In this document: one piece after another, positions 28,306 to 37,332 of the stretch
How positions within the stretch are numbered: the stretch's first letter is position 1
Layout: every line of letters begins with the position of its first letter
DNA from: Candidatus Phytoplasma vitis
GTDB taxonomy: Bacteria; Bacillota_I; Bacilli_A; Acholeplasmatales; Acholeplasmataceae
Direction: 5' to 3'
NCBI GenBank assembly: GCA_023934045.1
Contig: CP097583.1
Coordinates: forward strand, 62,001 to 126,000
DNA length: 64,000 nucleotides
Position numbers and translations under genes: made by a program
Notes under the pieces: model-generated
Databases searched by the model: none
Seen by the model: only the letters and a program-made list of their open reading frames with translations
Told to the model about the DNA's origin: nothing

Positions 28306-29157
28306 ATGATTGATATTCAATGGTTTCCAGGACATATGTCCAAAACTTTAAAAAATATTAGAAATAATTTAAAATTTGTTGATTGCATTTTAATTCTTTT
28401 AGATGCAAGAATTCCTTTTTCTAGTATGAATTTTGAACTTTTAAAACTTTTAAATAATAAACCTTTTTTAATTTTGTTAAATAAAAGTTCACTTGCTGAT
28501 TTAGATAAAAATAGTTTTTTTCTTGATTTTTTCCATCAAAAAAAAATTTTATATACTTTGAATATTGACGCTAAACAAAAAATTAATATTAATAAGATAT
28601 ATCCAAAAATTAGAGAAATTTTTCAATATAAAGGAATAAAAATCAAAAAATTTTTAAAATTTATGATTGTAGGTGTTCCTAATGTAGGCAAATCTACTTT
28701 AGTTAATTGTTTAGCAGGTAAAAAGTTAATGAAAACAGCTAATTTACCAGGAGTTACTAAACAAATACAATGGATTAATTTAGAAAATAATATGAAATTA
28801 TTAGATACACCAGGAGTTTTATGGCCTAAATTTAATTATAAGGAAATAGGATATTCTTTAGCTATTTGCGGTTGTATTAAAGAAAATCTTTTCATAAAAA
28901 AAGAAATTATCGATTATTTTTTAAAGTACTTACAAATAAATTATTCTCATTATCTAAAAAAACTTTTTAAATTAACTGATTTAGATTTAGAAACAGAAAT
29001 TTCATTTCAATTTTTGATGACCAAAACATATAATAATGTTTCTGATGTTGATCATTCGAAACAAGAAAATAATTTATTATTGATGATTTTTAAAAAAATT
29101 CAAAGTAATAAAATGCCAAAAGTTAATTATGATCTTAATTTAAAAACTTTTTTATAG
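28306..29157 (+). CDS. rbgA: Ribosome biogenesis GTPase RbgA (YlqF)
   Basis: GTPase acting late in 50S subunit assembly. About 283 residues with circularly permuted G motifs: N-terminal IQWFPGHMSKT, then G4 NKSS (about 59-62), G1 GVPNVGKST (about 123-131) and G3 DTPG (about 167-170). The order G4-G1-G3 is diagnostic of the YlqF/YawG group. A TTG codon lies directly before the ATG chosen here. The C-terminal helical domain is present but short. Confidence 0.95.
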   Translation: MIDIQWFPGHMSKTLKNIRNNLKFVDCILILLDARIPFSSMNFELLKLLNNKPFLILLNKSSLADLDKNSFFLDFFHQKKILYTLNIDAKQKININKIYPKIREIFQYKGIKIKKFLKFMIVGVPNVGKSTLVNCLAGKKLMKTANLPGVTKQIQWINLENNMKLLDTPGVLWPKFNYKEIGYSLAICGCIKENLFIKKEIIDYFLKYLQINYSHYLKKLFKLTDLDLETEISFQFLMTKTYNNVSDVDHSKQENNLLLMIFKKIQSNKMPKVNYDLNLKTFL

Positions 29158-29212
29158 ATATATAAAGTAAAATAAAAAAAGATATTTAAAAACAAGAAAG
29201 TTGATTTGTGTT

Positions 29213-31165
29213 ATGAAAAAACAAGTCGTTATTTTAGAATCTCCTTCTAAAGCTAAAACTATTAGTAGTTATTTAGGGGATGATTTTTTAGTTTTATCTT
29301 CAAAAGGGCATATTAGAGATTTAGCTTTTTCAGGTCCAGAACGTTTAGGCATTGATATTAAAAATAATTTTCGTCCTGATTATATTATTATTGATAAACA
29401 AAAACAAACACTTAAAGAATTGATTCAAAAAACAAAAAATCAAAAAGTTTTTTTAGCTATGGATCCTGATAGAGAAGGTGAAGCGATAGCTTGGCATTTA
29501 TCACAAGTGTTAAATTTAGATAAAAAAGATAAAAATAGAATTTTATTTAACGAAATTACTAAAAGTGTTATTCAAAAAGCATTCCAAGTTCCTTCTGTTA
29601 TTAATAAAAAATTAGTAGATTCTCAAGAAACTAGAAGAATTTTAGATAGAATTATTGGTTTTAAATTATCAGGTTTAGTAAAGAAAATTAATGCTCCATC
29701 AGCAGGAAGAGTTCAATCAGTTGCTTTAAAATTAATTGTTGAATTAGAAGAAGAACGTAAAAAATTTATTCCAGCAGAATATAATTTAATTAGAGTTCAT
29801 TTTGATAATTTTCAAGCTAATTTAGTTATTACACCTAAGGAACATAAAATTAAAGAAGAAGAAGCGCTTCAAATTTTAAATAAAATTAAAGATAAAAAAT
29901 TTTTATTAGAAAGTATTCAAAATAAAAAAGTTATTAAAAAACGTCCTAAACCTTTTATTACATCTACATTGCAACAAGATGCTTTTCAAAATTTTTCTAT
30001 TGGAGCTCAAAATACTATGATGACAGCTCAAAAACTTTATGAAGGTGTTGAAATAGATAATTTAAGAATTGGTTTAATAACTTATATGAGGACAGATTCT
30101 TTTAGGATTTCTGATGAATTCTGTACAAAAATAAAATCTTTTATTAAAACACAATATGGTCCAGAATTTTTAGGCAATGTTCAAACATCACAATATAATA
30201 AAAATAAAAATATTAGTGACGCCCATGAAGCTATTAGAGTAACTGATATTAAAAGAACTCCTGAGAGTTTAACTAAATATTTAAATAAATACGAATTTTC
30301 TTTATATAATATGATTTATGAACGTACTTTAGCTAGTTTTATGTCAGATGCTGTTATTAATAAAAATCAATTTTTGTTTAAAGTAGATAAATATAATTTT
30401 TTAGCCGAAGCCAATGAAATGGTTTTTGAAGGTTATTATAAAGCTTTAAAAACTTCATTTAAAAATGTTTTTTTACCTCTTTTAGAAATAAATAAAGAAT
30501 ATAGTTATAAAGAGATCGAAATAATTAAAAAAATGACCACTCCGCCTCCTCGTTTTACAGAAGCTTCTTTAATTAAAGAATTAGAAAACTTAAAAATAGG
30601 AAGACCTTCTACTTACGCTTCGATTATCGAGATATTAAAAAAAAGATCTTATGTTATAATTGAAGAGAAAAAAATGGTTTGTACTGAATTAGGAGTTTTA
30701 ACTAAAGAAACTTTAGATAAATTTTTTTCTTCGATAATTAATGTAGAATATACAGCACAAATGGAAAACAAATTAGATAAAATTTCTTTTGGTAAAGTTG
30801 ATAAATTAAATTTATTAAAAGAATTTTATAATGATTTTATAGAACTTTATGATATAGCTAATCAAAAAATACAAAAGCCAAGGCCTATTGTTACTGAAGA
30901 AAAATGTGATTTATGTGGTGCTTTTTTAGTAAAAAGAAAAGGTAAATACGGAGATTTTTTAGGTTGTAGTTCTTATCCAAAATGTAAAAAAATTATAAGT
31001 TTGAAAATTAAAAAAGAAGAGGTTGTCGAACAAGAAAAATGTGATTTATGTGGTGCTTTTTTAGTAAAAAGAAAAGGTAAATACGGAGATTTTTTAGGTT
31101 GTAGTTCTTATCCCAAATGTAAAAAAATTGTTAGTTTAAACTCAAATTTGAAAAAAGATAAATAA
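29213..31165 (+). CDS. topA: DNA topoisomerase I with two duplicated zinc ribbons
   Basis: Type IA topoisomerase relaxing negative supercoils. The Toprim domain begins at VVILESPSKAKTI and has the acidic DPDREGEAIAW. The catalytic tyrosine is Tyr291 in TYMRTDSFRIS. At the C-terminus two C4 zinc ribbons (CDLCGAF...CSSYPKCKK) follow each other 45 residues apart. They are nearly identical even at DNA level, pointing to recent internal duplication. ATG at 29213 is preferred over an in-frame TTG at 29201 because AGAAAG lies 12 bp before it and the protein then begins MKKQVVILES, as in the family. Confidence 0.97.
   Translation: MKKQVVILESPSKAKTISSYLGDDFLVLSSKGHIRDLAFSGPERLGIDIKNNFRPDYIIIDKQKQTLKELIQKTKNQKVFLAMDPDREGEAIAWHLSQVLNLDKKDKNRILFNEITKSVIQKAFQVPSVINKKLVDSQETRRILDRIIGFKLSGLVKKINAPSAGRVQSVALKLIVELEEERKKFIPAEYNLIRVHFDNFQANLVITPKEHKIKEEEALQILNKIKDKKFLLESIQNKKVIKKRPKPFITSTLQQDAFQNFSIGAQNTMMTAQKLYEGVEIDNLRIGLITYMRTDSFRISDEFCTKIKSFIKTQYGPEFLGNVQTSQYNKNKNISDAHEAIRVTDIKRTPESLTKYLNKYEFSLYNMIYERTLASFMSDAVINKNQFLFKVDKYNFLAEANEMVFEGYYKALKTSFKNVFLPLLEINKEYSYKEIEIIKKMTTPPPRFTEASLIKELENLKIGRPSTYASIIEILKKRSYVIIEEKKMVCTELGVLTKETLDKFFSSIINVEYTAQMENKLDKISFGKVDKLNLLKEFYNDFIELYDIANQKIQKPRPIVTEEKCDLCGAFLVKRKGKYGDFLGCSSYPKCKKIISLKIKKEEVVEQEKCDLCGAFLVKRKGKYGDFLGCSSYPKCKKIVSLNSNLKKDK
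30899..31129 (+). repeat. Internal duplication of the topA zinc-ribbon coding segment
   Basis: 30899-30994 and 31034-31129 are 96-bp copies offset by 135 bp. I see one base difference (ccaaaa versus cccaaa in the Pro-Lys codons). Each encodes one C4 ribbon. Confidence 0.9.
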
Positions 31166-31255
31166 AATATTTAAACAATTTCATTATTTAATTATTTTTT
31201 TATTATAATTTTGTGATTTTTTCTTTTAAAAAAATATATAAAAAAAGGTGTTCGT

Positions 31256-32212
31256 ATGTTTAATTTTTTAAAAAAATTATTTAAAAAAAATCCTAAAAAA
31301 GAATTTTTTTTAGGAATTAAAAAATTAGAATATGATTTTATTCAATGGATTGATACTGTTTTAAAAACAGAAAATATTAATTTAACTTTATTAGATGATT
31401 TAGAAATTTTATTTATTAAATCAGATATCGGAGTTAAAACTTCTTCTTTTTTAATTACACAAATTAAACAAACAATTAAAGAAAATAAAATTTCCAAATC
31501 TTCTGAATTATTACCTTTAATTAAAAATGAGATACTGTCTTTTTATCAAAAAGGTGATGACGTTCTAAAACAAAAAGATCTTTTATCGGAAAAAGATGAA
31601 ACACAAGTTTTTTTGTTTGTTGGTGTTAATGGAGTAGGTAAAACAACAACTATTGGAAAGTTAGCTTATAAATATAAAAAACAAAATAAAAAAGTTTTGT
31701 TAGTAGCTGGCGATACTTTTAGAGCAGGTGCTATAGAACAATTGAAGATATGGGGAGAAAAAACTAATAACGAAGTTTTTTATAAAGAAAATAATAATTC
31801 TACTTCAAGTTTATTTTTCGAAGCTTTAACTTATGCCAAAAATAAAGATTTTGATATAATTTTATGTGATACCTCTGGAAGATTAGAAAATAAAGTTAAT
31901 TTAATGAAAGAATTAGAAAAAGTTAAAAAAGTTATTCAAAAAATATATCCTAAGGCTCCACATAAAACTTTTTTAATTTTAGATGCTATGATTGGGCAAA
32001 ACGGATTAAAACAAGTAGAATTATTCAATAAAATAGTTTCTTTAAGTGATATTATTTTAACTAAATTTGATGGAATCGCTAAAGGCGGATTAATTTTAAC
32101 TATTAAACATATTTATAATTTACCAACTAAATATATAGGCATTGGCGAAAAAACAGATGATTTAATATTTTTCGATATTAATCAGTATATTGATGCTTTA
32201 TTTGGTAATTAG
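31256..32212 (+). CDS. ftsY: Signal recognition particle receptor FtsY
   Basis: SRP receptor GTPase that docks ribosome-nascent-chain-SRP at the membrane. 318 residues: a short Lys-rich N-terminus replaces the long acidic A domain of E. coli. An N domain follows, then the G domain with GVNGVGKTTTIGKL (about 122-135), DTFRAGAIEQL, DTSGR (205-209, usually DTAGR) and TKFDGIAKGG. It lies 45 bp before ffh, its functional partner, an arrangement that implies co-expression. Confidence 0.96.
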   Translation: MFNFLKKLFKKNPKKEFFLGIKKLEYDFIQWIDTVLKTENINLTLLDDLEILFIKSDIGVKTSSFLITQIKQTIKENKISKSSELLPLIKNEILSFYQKGDDVLKQKDLLSEKDETQVFLFVGVNGVGKTTTIGKLAYKYKKQNKKVLLVAGDTFRAGAIEQLKIWGEKTNNEVFYKENNNSTSSLFFEALTYAKNKDFDIILCDTSGRLENKVNLMKELEKVKKVIQKIYPKAPHKTFLILDAMIGQNGLKQVELFNKIVSLSDIILTKFDGIAKGGLILTIKHIYNLPTKYIGIGEKTDDLIFFDINQYIDALFGN

Positions 32213-32257
32213 TTTTTTTAAGATTAAAATTAATAAGAAGAGGATTATAAAAATAAA

Positions 32258-33607
32258 ATGAGTTTTTTGAGCGATGGTTTTTCTAAAATTATAAATAAAA
32301 TCAGAGGAAAAAAATTTATTAGTTCTCAAGATATTGAAACGATAATGAAAGAAATTCGTTTATCTTTACTTGAAGCCGATGTAAGTTACGAAGTTATTAC
32401 TGAATTTAATGAATTAATAAAGCAAAAAACTTTAGGACAAGAAGTTCTTAAAGGAATTAAACCTCAAGAACAAGTTATTAAAATTATAAAAGATATTTTG
32501 ACAATTATTTTAGGTCATAAAAATACTGCTTTAAGTTTAGATAAAAAATTAAATATTATTCTTTTGATGGGATTACAAGGAAGCGGAAAAACTACAACTG
32601 CTGGTAAATTATCTTTTTGGATTAAAAAGAAAATGCAAAAAAAAGTTTTATTAATTGCCGCTGATATCTATAGATTTGGAGCTGTAGAACAGTTAAAATC
32701 TATTGGGGAAAAGATAGGTATCGAAGTTTTTAATCAAAAAGATGAAAAAGTTTTGGATATTGTTGAAAATGGTATAAAATATGCTGAACAAAATAATTTT
32801 GATGTAGTTATTGTTGATACAGCAGGACGTTTGACTATTGATACCGAAATGATAGAAGAAATAAAAAATATTAAACAAAAAGTTAATACGTCTGATGTAT
32901 TAATTGTAGCTGATTCTCTTTTAGGTCAACAGTCTGTGAATATAGCTAAGAGTTTCCATGAACAAATAGGAGCTACAGGGATTATTTTAACTAAAATGGA
33001 TTCTGATACTAAAGGTGGAGCTGCTTTATCGATGAAGTATATCACTAAGTTACCTATTAAATTTACTTCTTCTTCAGAAAAACATAATGATGATAATTTT
33101 GAAATTTTTTATCCAGAACGTATGGCTTCTAGAATATTAGATATGGGTGATATTTTAACTTTAATTGATAATGTAGAAGATAAAATAAATACAAAACAAG
33201 ATAAAGAAGTTTTAGATAGAATTTTACAAGAAGATTATAATTATAATGATTTAATAAAACAACTTAAGTTGTTAAAAAAATTAGGTTCTATGAGTAAAAT
33301 GTTAAGTTTTATTCCAGGTATCAATTCTAAAATCAAAAAAATGCCTTTTTTAGAAAATGATGTTATTCAAAAATTTCAAGCTATTATCCAAAGTATGACC
33401 AAAGAAGAAAGATTAAAACCTAAATTAATCGAAAATAATAATAGAAGAAGAACTAGAATCGTTAAAGGTTCAGGAAGTGAACCAACTGACATTAGTCATT
33501 TAATAGAATTTATTAAAAAACAAAAACAAATATCTAAACAAATGAAGAATTTAGATTTAAATGATTTAAATAATCCTGAAGATTTATTGAGTAAATTTTT
33601 AAATTAA
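32258..33607 (+). CDS. ffh: Signal recognition particle protein Ffh
   Basis: SRP54 homologue that binds signal sequences and 4.5S RNA. 449 residues: an N domain, a G domain with GLQGSGKTTTAGKL (105-118), DTAGR (187-191) and TKMDSDTKGGA, then a C-terminal M domain rich in Met and basic residues (SMSKMLSFIPG, RRRTRIVKGSG). AGAGGA precedes the ATG. Together with ftsY it forms a targeting module. No 4.5S RNA gene was recognised in the window. Confidence 0.97.
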   Translation: MSFLSDGFSKIINKIRGKKFISSQDIETIMKEIRLSLLEADVSYEVITEFNELIKQKTLGQEVLKGIKPQEQVIKIIKDILTIILGHKNTALSLDKKLNIILLMGLQGSGKTTTAGKLSFWIKKKMQKKVLLIAADIYRFGAVEQLKSIGEKIGIEVFNQKDEKVLDIVENGIKYAEQNNFDVVIVDTAGRLTIDTEMIEEIKNIKQKVNTSDVLIVADSLLGQQSVNIAKSFHEQIGATGIILTKMDSDTKGGAALSMKYITKLPIKFTSSSEKHNDDNFEIFYPERMASRILDMGDILTLIDNVEDKINTKQDKEVLDRILQEDYNYNDLIKQLKLLKKLGSMSKMLSFIPGINSKIKKMPFLENDVIQKFQAIIQSMTKEERLKPKLIENNNRRRTRIVKGSGSEPTDISHLIEFIKKQKQISKQMKNLDLNDLNNPEDLLSKFLN

Positions 33608-33655
33608 AAATGATTTTTTCGTTTATAAATATTTGTTTTGGAGATGAAATAAAAA

Positions 33656-34507
33656 ATGCGTAAATTAGTTTTAGTAGATGGTAATTCTTTGGTTTTTAGA
33701 GCTTATTACGCTACTTATTATAAAAACACAAAATTAATGCAAAATAAAGAAGGACAAGATGTAAATGCATTAATAGTTTTTATAAACATGTTTAGAAAAA
33801 TTTTGGAACAAACTGAAGATTATATTTGTGTCGCTTTTGATTCTAAATATAAAACATATAGACATAAACTTTACGAAGGATATAAACAAAGTCGTGTTAA
33901 AACTCCTGAATCTTTGATTAATCAAATTCTTTTAATTAAAGAATATTTAACTTTGTTAGGCATACATCATTGTTCACAAGATGGTTACGAAGCGGACGAT
34001 ATTATCGGAACTATTGCAAAACAAGCAGGAAGAAATAATATTTCTGTTCTTATTTTTTCTAGTGATAAAGATTTTCTTCAATTAATAGATTCAAATATTA
34101 CAGTTTGTTTAATTAAACAAGGTTTAAAAAATGTTATTTATTATGATTCCCAAACATTAGAGAAAGAATTTGGTTTGAGACCTAATCAAATGATTGATTT
34201 TAAAAGTATAACAGGAGATAATTCGGATAATATTAAAGGAGTTCCTTCGATAGGACCTAAAACAGCTTTGAAATTATTGAATCAATTTGATAATTTAGAA
34301 AATATTTTTGATAATTTAAATAATTTAAATTTAAAAATAAAATCTAAATTAATTCAATTCAAAAAAGAAGTTTTGTTAAATCGTCATTTAGTTATTATTA
34401 ATAAATCAGTTCCTTTATCTTTTGATTATACTCAAACTAAAATTCAAAAAAAACCATTTTCTGTATTATATAATTTTTTGCAAAAATATAAATTAAAACA
34501 AAATTAA
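33656..34507 (+). CDS. Stand-alone 5'-3' exonuclease (PolA N-domain type)
   Basis: 283 residues matching only the 5'-nuclease domain of DNA polymerase I: LVLVDGNSLVFRAYYA at the start, GYEADDIIGTIA, SSDKDFLQL and the helix-hairpin-helix GDNSDNIKGVPSIGPKTAL. It removes RNA primers and flaps during lagging-strand maturation. No polymerase domain follows; the frame ends normally and a different gene comes next. Mollicutes often keep just this domain. GGAGATG lies upstream of the ATG. It may belong to the ftsY-ffh transcript (48-bp gap). Confidence 0.93.
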   Translation: MRKLVLVDGNSLVFRAYYATYYKNTKLMQNKEGQDVNALIVFINMFRKILEQTEDYICVAFDSKYKTYRHKLYEGYKQSRVKTPESLINQILLIKEYLTLLGIHHCSQDGYEADDIIGTIAKQAGRNNISVLIFSSDKDFLQLIDSNITVCLIKQGLKNVIYYDSQTLEKEFGLRPNQMIDFKSITGDNSDNIKGVPSIGPKTALKLLNQFDNLENIFDNLNNLNLKIKSKLIQFKKEVLLNRHLVIINKSVPLSFDYTQTKIQKKPFSVLYNFLQKYKLKQN

Positions 34508-34648
34508 ATCTTTTAAAAATATAAAAAAATTTTAATTTAATTTTTATTCAAAATTTTTTTATATTTTTTGTTTAAATGATTTTAAATATAAGTTGTTTTA
34601 AATATATATTTTTATTGCTAAAATAAAATACAAAAGGAGAGATATAAA

Positions 34649-36355
34649 ATGAATTGGAAACCACAAATCTTTGAAAACCCTGAAGAAAATAAACCGATAC
34701 CACCTCCATTATCACCTAAAAAAAAAAATTTAAAATATTATTTATCAATAGTTCAAATAATTGTTAATATTATTTTTTATGTTTTAATGATTTTCTTGTT
34801 CTCTGTTGGTATTAGTTCGATATCAAATATTAAAAATGTTGATGTTTTAAACGATTCAGATAAAAAATGGGCTGAAGATAAAATAATTAGAGAAAATAAT
34901 CTTACAATTGAAAAAGATTTTCAAAGTTCCGAGTCTGTTAAACAAGACATGAATGAATTAATAGACAATATTCAAAATAAAGATATTTCTAAAGATATTT
35001 CTAAAGATATTCCTAGAGGATTTTTGTTACATGGTCCTCCCGGTACAGGAAAGACTTATTTAGCTAAGTGTTTAGCCGGTTCTTTGATACAAGATGCATC
35101 TTTTTATGTTGTTAATGGTTCTGAATTTGTCGAAAAATATGTAGGTGTAGGAGCTGCTCGTATCAGAAAACTTTTTAAAACAGCTAGAGAAACAGCTTTT
35201 AATAAGGGTCAAAGATATTTTTTTATTTTTATTGATGAAATAGATTCTATAGGTAGAAAAAGAAGTTCAGAAGGAAATGCAAATATCGAAATAGAAAATA
35301 GTTTGAACGCTTTATTATCAGAAATTGATGGTTTTAATTCTGGCGAGGGTAAAAAAAGCAGACCTCCTTATGGAATTGTTTTTGGTTCTACCAACAGAAA
35401 AGACTTGTTAGATGAAGCTTTGATAAGAGAAGGACGTTTAGGAAAACATATTTATTTAGGTCATCCTAATCAGAATGATATTAAAAATCTTCTTGAATAT
35501 TTTATTAAAAAATATAAATTTGAACTTAGACCAGGAGAAAAAGAGACTTTATCTCAATTTTTATCAAAAACTCATTTTACTGCTTCAGAAATGAATTCTT
35601 TGGCAAAAGAAGTAAACAAATTAGGTAATAAATCAGTAAAAATAGATAATTTTTATGATGCTTGGGATGAAGTATTTTTAGGACCTAAAAATAAATTAAA
35701 AAGAAGTGGCTCAGATCAAGAAAGAATTATTATACATGAATTAGGGCATGCTGTTGTATCTAAAGCTTTTGATTTTAATGTACATCGTATTAATGTCGAA
35801 TCGAGAGGTGATAAAGGCGGTTATACATTATCTTTACCTAATGAAGATATAAATTTATTAACTCGTGATGATTTGCAGAAAAGAATTATTATATTATTAG
35901 GCGGAAGAGCGGCCGAATCAATTTTTTACAATTCTGTTAGTATAGGTTCTTATGATGATTTAAAAAAAGCTCAAATGATTGCTTCAGACATGATAGAAAA
36001 ATTTGGAATGTTCGAATCTGAAGGTCGAAAAAATATTTTTTTCGAAATAAAACAAAAATTTAATATTGTACATGAACCAAATAAAAAATCAAAATCATTT
36101 AAATTATTAGATAATGAAGAAAAAGAAAAAACAATTTGTGATATTATTAATGAATCTTACGATATAGCTTGTAATATTATCCAATATTATGAAAACGATA
36201 CAAAAAGCTATAAAAAAAGATGGGAATATTTAAAAAAATTATTAAAGGAATCTAATTCAAATAAAATAAATAATGAACAATTCGAATCTAAAGATGAAGG
36301 CGACTTCTTTAAATTTTCAGATGACAAAAATAATCAGAATCAAATAAATAAATAA
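34649..36355 (+). CDS. ftsH: FtsH-type AAA+ membrane zinc protease
   Basis: 568 residues. One N-terminal membrane helix (about 33-57), then an AAA+ domain with Walker A GPPGTGKT (129-136), Walker B FIFIDEIDS (Asp196/Glu197), pore motif YVGVG and the second region of homology STNRKDLLDEALIREGRLG. The zinc protease domain has HELGH (363-367) and a third-ligand region SYDDLKKA (about 434-441). FtsH normally has two membrane helices around an extracytoplasmic domain; here only one is evident, so topology is odd. A (KDIS)3 stretch lies at 111-122. A paralogue family is known in phytoplasmas, and a decayed copy of this gene's tail lies just downstream. It is a single gene after a 141-bp gap, with AAAGGAGAG as ribosome-binding site. 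Confidence 0.9.
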   Translation: MNWKPQIFENPEENKPIPPPLSPKKKNLKYYLSIVQIIVNIIFYVLMIFLFSVGISSISNIKNVDVLNDSDKKWAEDKIIRENNLTIEKDFQSSESVKQDMNELIDNIQNKDISKDISKDIPRGFLLHGPPGTGKTYLAKCLAGSLIQDASFYVVNGSEFVEKYVGVGAARIRKLFKTARETAFNKGQRYFFIFIDEIDSIGRKRSSEGNANIEIENSLNALLSEIDGFNSGEGKKSRPPYGIVFGSTNRKDLLDEALIREGRLGKHIYLGHPNQNDIKNLLEYFIKKYKFELRPGEKETLSQFLSKTHFTASEMNSLAKEVNKLGNKSVKIDNFYDAWDEVFLGPKNKLKRSGSDQERIIIHELGHAVVSKAFDFNVHRINVESRGDKGGYTLSLPNEDINLLTRDDLQKRIIILLGGRAAESIFYNSVSIGSYDDLKKAQMIASDMIEKFGMFESEGRKNIFFEIKQKFNIVHEPNKKSKSFKLLDNEEKEKTICDIINESYDIACNIIQYYENDTKSYKKRWEYLKKLLKESNSNKINNEQFESKDEGDFFKFSDDKNNQNQINK

Positions 36356-36361
36356 TAAATT

Positions 36362-36410
36362 AATTCGAATCTAATAGATGATACAGGTGACTTTTTTATT
36401 TTTAGTAATT
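36362..36410 (+). pseudogene. Decayed duplicate of the ftsH C-terminal tail
   Basis: Directly after the ftsH stop, attcgaatctaa...gatga...ggtgacttttttatttttag repeats with changes the gene's own tail at about 36279-36325 (ESKDEGDFFKFSDD becomes ES-NR/DDTGDFFIFS with a frame break and stops). It looks like a remnant of recombination between ftsH paralogues or of a local duplication. Confidence 0.5.
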
Positions 36411-36581
36411 TAAATTATTGATTTTATTTACATTATTATATAATTTAAATATGATAATGATTTTTTTTGATTATTTGTATATAATTTAATAATTTTTTTT
36501 ATTAAACAAATAATATTAATTAAATCATTTTAGTTAAAAAAATAAAAATAAATTAAAATAGAAATTAGGATATGTGAATTT

Positions 36582-37163
36582 ATGAATTTAATACCAATAG
36601 GAGTTTCAGGAAGACATGCACATTTATCTCAAGAAACGCTTGATATTTTATTTGGTTCCAAAAATTATAAATTAACTTTTTGTAAAAATTTAAAACAAAA
36701 AGGACAATTTGCTGCCGAAGAAAAAATTGATGTTATGAGTTTATCAGGACAAATTTTAAAAAATGTTCGTATTTTAGGTCCTGTAAGAGAATTAGATCAA
36801 GTAGAAATAAGTCAAAGTGACAGTTTAAGAATTAAAATGCAAGTTCCTGTTAGATCTTCAGGAGATATTAAAGGTTCTGCTTCAGCTATTTTAATAGGAC
36901 CTAAGGGTAAAGTCGAAATTAAAGAAGGCGTAATTATAGCTGATAGACATATTCATTTTTCACCACAAGAAGCTAAGGAATTTAATGTTGTAGATAAACA
37001 AGTAGTTAATATTAAAATTGATGGTATTAAATTTGGTATTTTAGGAAATGTTTTATGTCGTGTAGATGAAAGTTTTTCATTAGAATGTCATTTAGATACT
37101 GATGACGCAAGCGCTTTTTTGTTAAAAACAGGTGATTTAGGACAATTAATTTCCGAAATTTAA
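36582..37163 (+). CDS. pduL: Phosphate acyltransferase PduL type
   Basis: 193 residues with the two PduL beta-barrel halves. IPIGVSGRHAHLS (His12 and His14) and IIADRHIHFSPQEA (His123 and His125) are zinc-binding segments; the C-terminal CHLDTDDA is also typical. The enzyme exchanges phosphate and CoA on acyl groups. In the phytoplasma setting it is expected to make acetyl-phosphate from acetyl-CoA for ATP formation by acetate kinase, replacing Pta. It is a single gene with 226 bp upstream. Confidence 0.92.
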   Translation: MNLIPIGVSGRHAHLSQETLDILFGSKNYKLTFCKNLKQKGQFAAEEKIDVMSLSGQILKNVRILGPVRELDQVEISQSDSLRIKMQVPVRSSGDIKGSASAILIGPKGKVEIKEGVIIADRHIHFSPQEAKEFNVVDKQVVNIKIDGIKFGILGNVLCRVDESFSLECHLDTDDASAFLLKTGDLGQLISEI

Positions 37164-37332
37164 ATTATTTAAATATTCTTATTCAATAAATAAAAATTTT
37201 TTAAAATTTTTATTATAATATACATAATAAAGAATTAATTTATATATTCGATTTTGTTTAATTTTTAGAAAAGTTTTATATTTGAATGAGATAATAATTA
37301 GGATGATTTATCAGAAAGAAGTTTATTAAATA

